Assembly (NCBI GenBank): GCA_009926625.1
Contig: RFON01000017.1
Coordinates: forward strand, 1 to 48,690
DNA: 48,690 bases
Direction: 5' to 3'
From: Planctomycetota bacterium
GTDB taxonomy: Bacteria; Planctomycetota; Phycisphaerae; Phycisphaerales; SM1A02
The position numbers were made by a program, and so were the translations under genes. The notes beneath the pieces were generated by a model that ran no database searches, was not told the DNA's origin, and saw nothing but the letters and a program-made list of their open reading frames with translations. Positions 44,150 to 48,690 of this stretch are shown in pieces; the stretch's first letter is position 1, and every line of letters starts with the position of its first letter.

Positions 44150-47107
44150 ATGCAGGGAGTTCGATCAACCGAACCAACTGGTTCGTCGGTGCCATCCCAA
44201 GACGCGCTGCTCGAGGACCTGTGCGGCGAGTTCCGTTCCATCGCCGCCGAACTGGTGCCCTGGTTCATCGACACCATGCCCCGCATGTATTTCCTCGACA
44301 CACCACCTGCGGCGCAGCGCGCACACTTGCGTGCGATCTTGGCTGCGCGTGCGTCGGGCCGCCCCGTCGACACGACCTTCCGCGCGAGCGACGGTTCTTC
44401 CATCACGGCCATCCGATCCGGCAACCGCACGGGAATCTTGGCGGAAATCGTTCGCGAACTGCCGCTTGAGGCATCGCTGCGCGCGGCGAAGATCCACACC
44501 TCGCGCGATGGATCGCTGATCATCGACACCTTCGAGTTTGGCGAGCAGGAACCCTTCGACCCGACCCAGCCGAGGCAATGCGCCGCGATCGATGCAGCGG
44601 TCGAGTACGCATCGCTGCACCACCCGTCCGTCGTCGGCGCGGACTTTCGCCGATACCTCGCTGGCTGTTCGTCGCGCTACCTGCTCACCCTGACGCCGCT
44701 GCGCATGTGCAGGCACTTCGAACTCTTCCGCGTCGTCAGCGGGACGGAGATGCCGACCATCTCCTTGGAGACCGAGGATGATCCGACGGTCGCCCGCATC
44801 ACGCTGGCGATATCAAACGCACGGACCCGCACGATGCTGGAACGCGCAGCTCGTGTGCTGCGCCGCCATGATGCGAGTGTCGTTCGCGCACACCTTGATG
44901 TGGCGCGGGACGGCGACTCAGGGCGCGTCACCTTCATCGCCTTCATCGCACAGTGGACGACCGGAACCCGAATCGAGGCCGACGACCCGCGCTGGCTGCG
45001 CCTTCGCGAGGAATTGCTGCGCGTCAAGTGGCTTGATTTCCGTGTGATCGAGTTCGTGGAACGCCATCCGTCCTTCTCGGTTCCAGAGGGCGAACTCGTT
45101 GCAGCGTTCGCCGATCTGGTGCGGCACATGCTGGTGCCCACCGACCCACTGGCCTTTACGCGGGATCGAGTGACCGAAACACTCGCCACGCGCCCGACAC
45201 TGACCAAGCCGCTGCTCGCACTCTTCCACGCACGATTCGACCCCGCAGACCCGCTGCCCACAAGTGCGTTCGATATGCGCGCAGCAGAACTCGACGCGAA
45301 GATTGCAGCGCTCGGCGACTCCGATGATGCACGCGATGTCTTCGACGCCCTGCTGAGGGCGATTCGCGCAACGCTGCGGACGAATCTCTTTGTTCCAAAC
45401 CGCTTCTCACTCGCGCTTCGGCTTGCGCCAGCGCTGCTGCAGGGACCGACGCGCCCAGAACTGCCCTTCGGACTCTTCTTCGTGTACGGCCGCGGATTCC
45501 ACGGCTTCCATGTCCGATTCAAGGAGATCGCCCGCGGCGGGCTGCGGATCGTGAAGCCAGGGTCGGCGGTGTTGTACGACCGCGAATCCGAGCGGCTGTA
45601 TGACGAGGTGTATGGGCTCTCCTACGCGCAGCAACTGAAGAACAAGGACATCCCCGAAGGTGGCGCAAAGGCTGCGATCGTTCTCGAGCCGCCAGCCGAA
45701 GCCACCCGATGCGTCAAGGCGTTCGTCGATGGCATCCTCGACCTCATCACTCCAGAGCCCTCGACACAGCGGTTGGTGGTCGACCTCCTTGGCTTCGACG
45801 AGTTCATCTACCTCGGGCCCGACGAGAACATCACGCCCGCGCACATCGAGTGGATCGTTGATCGTGCAGCCGTTCGCCGCTACCCGCTGGCGAATGCGTT
45901 CATGAGTTCCAAGCCCAACGGCGGGATCAACCACAAGGAGTTCGGCGTCACGAGCGAGGGAGTCAATGTCTTCCTGCGCACGGCGCTCCTTGCGCGAGGC
46001 ATCGATCCATCGAAGCGTCGATTCACCGTCAAGATCACCGGCGGACCAGACGGCGATGTTGCGGGCAACATGATGCGAATCCTGTCGCGCGACTACGGGC
46101 AGAACGCGTGCATCGTCGGCGTGGCAGACGGCAGTGGTGTCGGCGAGGATCCCGAGGGACTCGATCATGCTGAACTCATGCGCTTGTTCGGAGCAGGCCT
46201 TGCCATTGCCCACTTCAACCCCGCGCGGCTCTCCGCTCGCGGACGGATCGTTGCCGCAGACATGCCCGAGGGAATCCAGCTTCGCAACACGCTGCACAAT
46301 CGTCTCGTCACCGATGCGTTTGTCCCCGGGGGCGGGCGTCCATCGACCATCAACGAGCGGAACTGGCGCGAGTTCCTGCAGCCAGATGGTCGCCCTTCAA
46401 GCCCGCTGATTGTGGAGGGCGCCAACCTCTTCCTGACACCGCAGGCGCGCACCCTGCTTGCGGGAGCCGGCGTGACGATCTTCAAGGACTCGAGTGCAAA
46501 CAAGTGCGGCGTGATTTGCTCGAGCTTCGAGATCGCGTCGAGCATGCTGATGGATGAGGCCCAGTTCCTTGCCATCAAGCCCCGCTATGTGGAGGAGGTC
46601 CTTGCTCGACTGCGCGAGATCGCGCAGGCAGAGGCAGTCACCCTTCTCGCCGAATCGCGTCGGCATCCATCGGTGCCGCTGCCTGAGCTGTCGACGCGCC
46701 TCTCACACTCCATCAACATGGGGGCCGACGCCATCAAGCCTGCTGTGGGTTCATGGCGGCGAGAGCACGGAGACCTTTTCCGCGAGGTCGTGCTGCGGCA
46801 CCTGCCCTGCGAACTGCATCGCGCCTGCGGCGAGCGCATCTTCACGGACTTGCCGATGCCGTACCTCGAGTGGATGGTGGCCAAGAGCGTTGCGAGCAGG
46901 CTCGTTTACCGCGAGGGGATCGACTTCCTTGCGTCCATGGACAGCGATGCCATCGCCTCCATCGCGCTGCGTTATCTGCAGAAGTCGCGCGAAGTGCGCT
47001 CGCTTGTGGATCAAGTGCGTTCGAGCGGGCTTGCCGGGGCGGCAGAGATTGCGGCGTTGCTCGAGCGATCCGGCACTCGTGCCGCACTGTTGGACGCGGA
47101 CCGATGA
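44150..47107 (+). CDS. Large NAD-dependent glutamate dehydrogenase
   Basis: A 985-residue enzyme that converts glutamate to 2-oxoglutarate and ammonia. An N-terminal regulatory part (about 1-330) includes a segment like an ACT domain (ARITLAISNARTRTMLERA). The catalytic part (about 400-880) shows the glutamate-binding Lys in YAQQLKNKDIPEGGAKAAI and GGINHKEFGVTSEGV, then the nucleotide-binding TGGPDGDVAGN and VEGANLFLTPQAR, with a catalytic Asp in this region. The length fits the 115-kDa GDH2 type rather than the small hexameric or the 180-kDa types. It follows a leaderless-type start and overlaps the MuiA-like gene by four bases (ATGA). Confidence 0.92.
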   Translation: MQGVRSTEPTGSSVPSQDALLEDLCGEFRSIAAELVPWFIDTMPRMYFLDTPPAAQRAHLRAILAARASGRPVDTTFRASDGSSITAIRSGNRTGILAEIVRELPLEASLRAAKIHTSRDGSLIIDTFEFGEQEPFDPTQPRQCAAIDAAVEYASLHHPSVVGADFRRYLAGCSSRYLLTLTPLRMCRHFELFRVVSGTEMPTISLETEDDPTVARITLAISNARTRTMLERAARVLRRHDASVVRAHLDVARDGDSGRVTFIAFIAQWTTGTRIEADDPRWLRLREELLRVKWLDFRVIEFVERHPSFSVPEGELVAAFADLVRHMLVPTDPLAFTRDRVTETLATRPTLTKPLLALFHARFDPADPLPTSAFDMRAAELDAKIAALGDSDDARDVFDALLRAIRATLRTNLFVPNRFSLALRLAPALLQGPTRPELPFGLFFVYGRGFHGFHVRFKEIARGGLRIVKPGSAVLYDRESERLYDEVYGLSYAQQLKNKDIPEGGAKAAIVLEPPAEATRCVKAFVDGILDLITPEPSTQRLVVDLLGFDEFIYLGPDENITPAHIEWIVDRAAVRRYPLANAFMSSKPNGGINHKEFGVTSEGVNVFLRTALLARGIDPSKRRFTVKITGGPDGDVAGNMMRILSRDYGQNACIVGVADGSGVGEDPEGLDHAELMRLFGAGLAIAHFNPARLSARGRIVAADMPEGIQLRNTLHNRLVTDAFVPGGGRPSTINERNWREFLQPDGRPSSPLIVEGANLFLTPQARTLLAGAGVTIFKDSSANKCGVICSSFEIASSMLMDEAQFLAIKPRYVEEVLARLREIAQAEAVTLLAESRRHPSVPLPELSTRLSHSINMGADAIKPAVGSWRREHGDLFREVVLRHLPCELHRACGERIFTDLPMPYLEWMVAKSVASRLVYREGIDFLASMDSDAIASIALRYLQKSREVRSLVDQVRSSGLAGAAEIAALLERSGTRAALLDADR

Positions 47108-48690
47108 GGGAGATTGGGCTTGCCTTGGAGCTTGGACGCGTGTTGGCGCGGCGCCTCGCATTCGCAGTTCACTCCATCCTTGCGGGGGCGTTACTCGCAG
47201 TTTTCTGGTCCGCGGTGACCGTTCATGCCCAGGATGCGGTGAACGCCACCGATTCGGGCACCGCCCGAACCTGCGACGCGCAGGTTGAGTCGGTGCTGCT
47301 TTATCAAGGACGCGCTGCCGTGACGCGGAGGGCAACCGCCACCCTGACCTCGGGTGTCTGGCGGCTTCGGTTCACGGGTCTTCCCGCCTCGGTGCAGCCC
47401 GAAACGATTGAGGCCCGTTCATCCGCTGGTCGCATTCTCTCAGTCGACTTTCTTGCACAGAGCACGGTGGAGTCGCCCACGACAAAAGAGGCGCAGTCGC
47501 TCGACGCTGACATGAAGCGGATCGAACGCGAACTCGCGGAGACCGACGACGCGCTGTCTGGCCTGCGGGCTGACCAGCGCCGCATCGATGCCGTCGGCGT
47601 TCGAACCACCGCGGACGCATCGTCAGCGGCAGGCACATCACAGCTCGACATTGCAAGACTCGAGGCGCTGCTTCAATGGACGACAGAACAGCAGACGCGG
47701 ATTTCAGCGGCACTCCGCAGCGCCGAACTGCGTTCCGATGAACTGCGTGCGCAGCGGGCAGCACTGGAGATCCGACGACAACGCCTCGGCTCCATGGCCG
47801 CCTCAGTGCAGTCGGCAGAGGTGGTGATTGCCATCACGGAGAGTGCAACTGCAGACTTGCGGCTCTCGTATCTGGTCGACCGCGCAGGCTGGGAACCCGT
47901 GTACTCGGTGCGCGCGGACCCCACCGCTGGAACGGTGCGTGTCGAGTTTGATGCACGCGTGGTGCAAGCCTCGGGCGAGGATTGGCGCGGCGTTCAACTG
48001 TCGCTGTCAACGGCACAGCCGTCGCGCGCAGCAGCGCCTCCTGCGGTCACGCCTTGGCGTGTCGAAGTGCTGCAGCCGATTCGGACCCAAGTGCGAGGGT
48101 CGGTCGACAAGCGAGCGGATGTGCAAGAGTCCGAAGGCGTCGCCCCAGGCGCTCCGCCTTCCGATTTGGGAGGGCGAATTGGCTCCGCAAGCGATGCGGT
48201 CGCACTCCTTTCCGATGCTCGCATTGGCGGCACAGCTGGCGGCGTTGGGGCTGCGGTGACATACACGATTGCGCTTCCCTTTGATGCGGCAAGTGACGGC
48301 GAGGCGAGCCGACGGGCACGCATCGCCTCCTTTGATGCGATGGCGCGCTTCGTGCATTGCCTGCAGCCGGTGGCAGGTGATGGCGCGTTCCTCCGTGCAA
48401 CGCTGGTGAACGGAAGCAGCTTCAACTTGCTGCCAGGCAAGTGTTCGGCATTCGTCGGCAGCAACTTCGTTGGATCAGCCCCGTTCGTCGGCGCTGCGCC
48501 AAACGAGGAAGTCTCCGTGTACTTCGGCATCGATCCCGCGGTGACGGTGCGCCGAGAGGAAGTGCAGCGCGTCGATCGCCAATCGGGGCTCCTCGGCGGC
48601 GGCATCGATACGGTCTCGTCCTACCGAGTTTCGATCGTGAACGGCAGCGGTCGAACGATCGATGTGGAGTTGCTCGATCGACAACCCGTG
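47104..48690 (+). CDS. MuiA-like exported protein (DUF4140/DUF4139), 3' end outside window
   Basis: The frame is open from ATG 47104 to the window edge, giving 529 residues of an incomplete protein. After an N-terminal membrane or signal segment (AVHSILAGALLAVFWSAVTVHA) comes a DUF4140-like domain (AQVESVLLYQGRAAVTRRA, typical of the mucoidy inhibitor MuiA family). A coiled-coil of about 110 residues follows (MKRIERELAETDDALSGL), then a DUF4139 beta-rich domain with the start LSYLVDRAGWEPVYSVRAD and the later YTIALPFD segment. The function of the family is unknown; some members affect mucoidy or envelope state. The ATG overlaps the stop of the glutamate dehydrogenase gene, so they are co-translated. 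Confidence 0.82.
   Translation, partial: MREIGLALELGRVLARRLAFAVHSILAGALLAVFWSAVTVHAQDAVNATDSGTARTCDAQVESVLLYQGRAAVTRRATATLTSGVWRLRFTGLPASVQPETIEARSSAGRILSVDFLAQSTVESPTTKEAQSLDADMKRIERELAETDDALSGLRADQRRIDAVGVRTTADASSAAGTSQLDIARLEALLQWTTEQQTRISAALRSAELRSDELRAQRAALEIRRQRLGSMAASVQSAEVVIAITESATADLRLSYLVDRAGWEPVYSVRADPTAGTVRVEFDARVVQASGEDWRGVQLSLSTAQPSRAAAPPAVTPWRVEVLQPIRTQVRGSVDKRADVQESEGVAPGAPPSDLGGRIGSASDAVALLSDARIGGTAGGVGAAVTYTIALPFDAASDGEASRRARIASFDAMARFVHCLQPVAGDGAFLRATLVNGSSFNLLPGKCSAFVGSNFVGSAPFVGAAPNEEVSVYFGIDPAVTVRREEVQRVDRQSGLLGGGIDTVSSYRVSIVNGSGRTIDVELLDRQPV

Noticed and set aside
1-48690. tRNA, rRNA, CRISPR, insertion sequences or prophage genes
   Set aside because: I saw no cloverleaf-like sequence, repeat-spacer array, transposase or integrase motif.

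Overview
The window is one dense, GC-rich stretch of bacterial chromosome with 33 supported protein genes and no rRNA, tRNA, CRISPR array or insertion sequence that I can see. The gene set points to a Gram-negative planctomycete-type bacterium, perhaps of the class Phycisphaerae. It has a secreted FG-GAP/VCBS repeat protein, a secreted protein with two DUF1080 domains, BamD-like and LptE-like lipoproteins, a System II (ResB/CcsA) cytochrome c pair, a FecR-domain protein beside a CHASE2 adenylate cyclase, and many gene overlaps. The placement is an inference from gene content; no marker RNA is present.

Layout. 1-6.4 kb: a secreted protein of unknown role that runs off the left edge, an HtrA-like protease, a VCBS-repeat secreted protein and a GAF-PP2C phosphatase. 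6.5-16.6 kb: four genes on the minus strand that look like one operon, in transcription order an outer-membrane beta-barrel, a lipoprotein, a 1748-residue alanine-rich FecR-domain protein and a CHASE2 adenylate cyclase. 16.7-21.8 kb: a metallo-beta-lactamase-fold hydrolase, citrate synthase, a rhomboid protease with a helical tail, TrpF and enolase. 21.8-26.0 kb: ResB and CcsA. 26.0-30.5 kb: a cyclophilin, an ALDH7-type dehydrogenase, an orphan CoA-transferase B subunit and a double DUF1080 protein. 30.5-37.1 kb: a FliA/WhiG-type sigma factor, then divergently bamD-like, lptE-like and ftsH, then a short uvrC. 37.2-48.7 kb: a small Cys-rich lipoprotein, dihydroorotase, an RND/MMPL exporter, a ribF-nrnA-HMA lipoprotein chain, a large NAD-glutamate dehydrogenase and a MuiA-like protein that runs off the right edge.

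How the genes fit together. Much of the window concerns the cell envelope: outer-membrane assembly (BamD, LptE), quality control (HtrA, FtsH, rhomboid, cyclophilin), export (MMPL) and cytochrome c maturation. The most interesting unit is the four-gene operon at 6.5-16.6 kb. By domain content it could link the outer membrane, through a very long periplasmic protein, to cAMP synthesis in the cytoplasm. I infer this from gene order and domains; it is not shown.

Two expression features recur. At least five genes have a TANNNT box only 6-7 bases before the start codon and no ribosome binding site, which predicts leaderless mRNAs. Others (sigma factor, ftsH, the FecR protein, the small lipoprotein) have a clear Shine-Dalgarno sequence. 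Two promoter candidates place the predicted transcript start exactly at a stem-loop. Only one gap exceeds 300 bases (31460-31775). It holds the sigma-factor promoter candidate and a -10-like box for the bamD-like gene.
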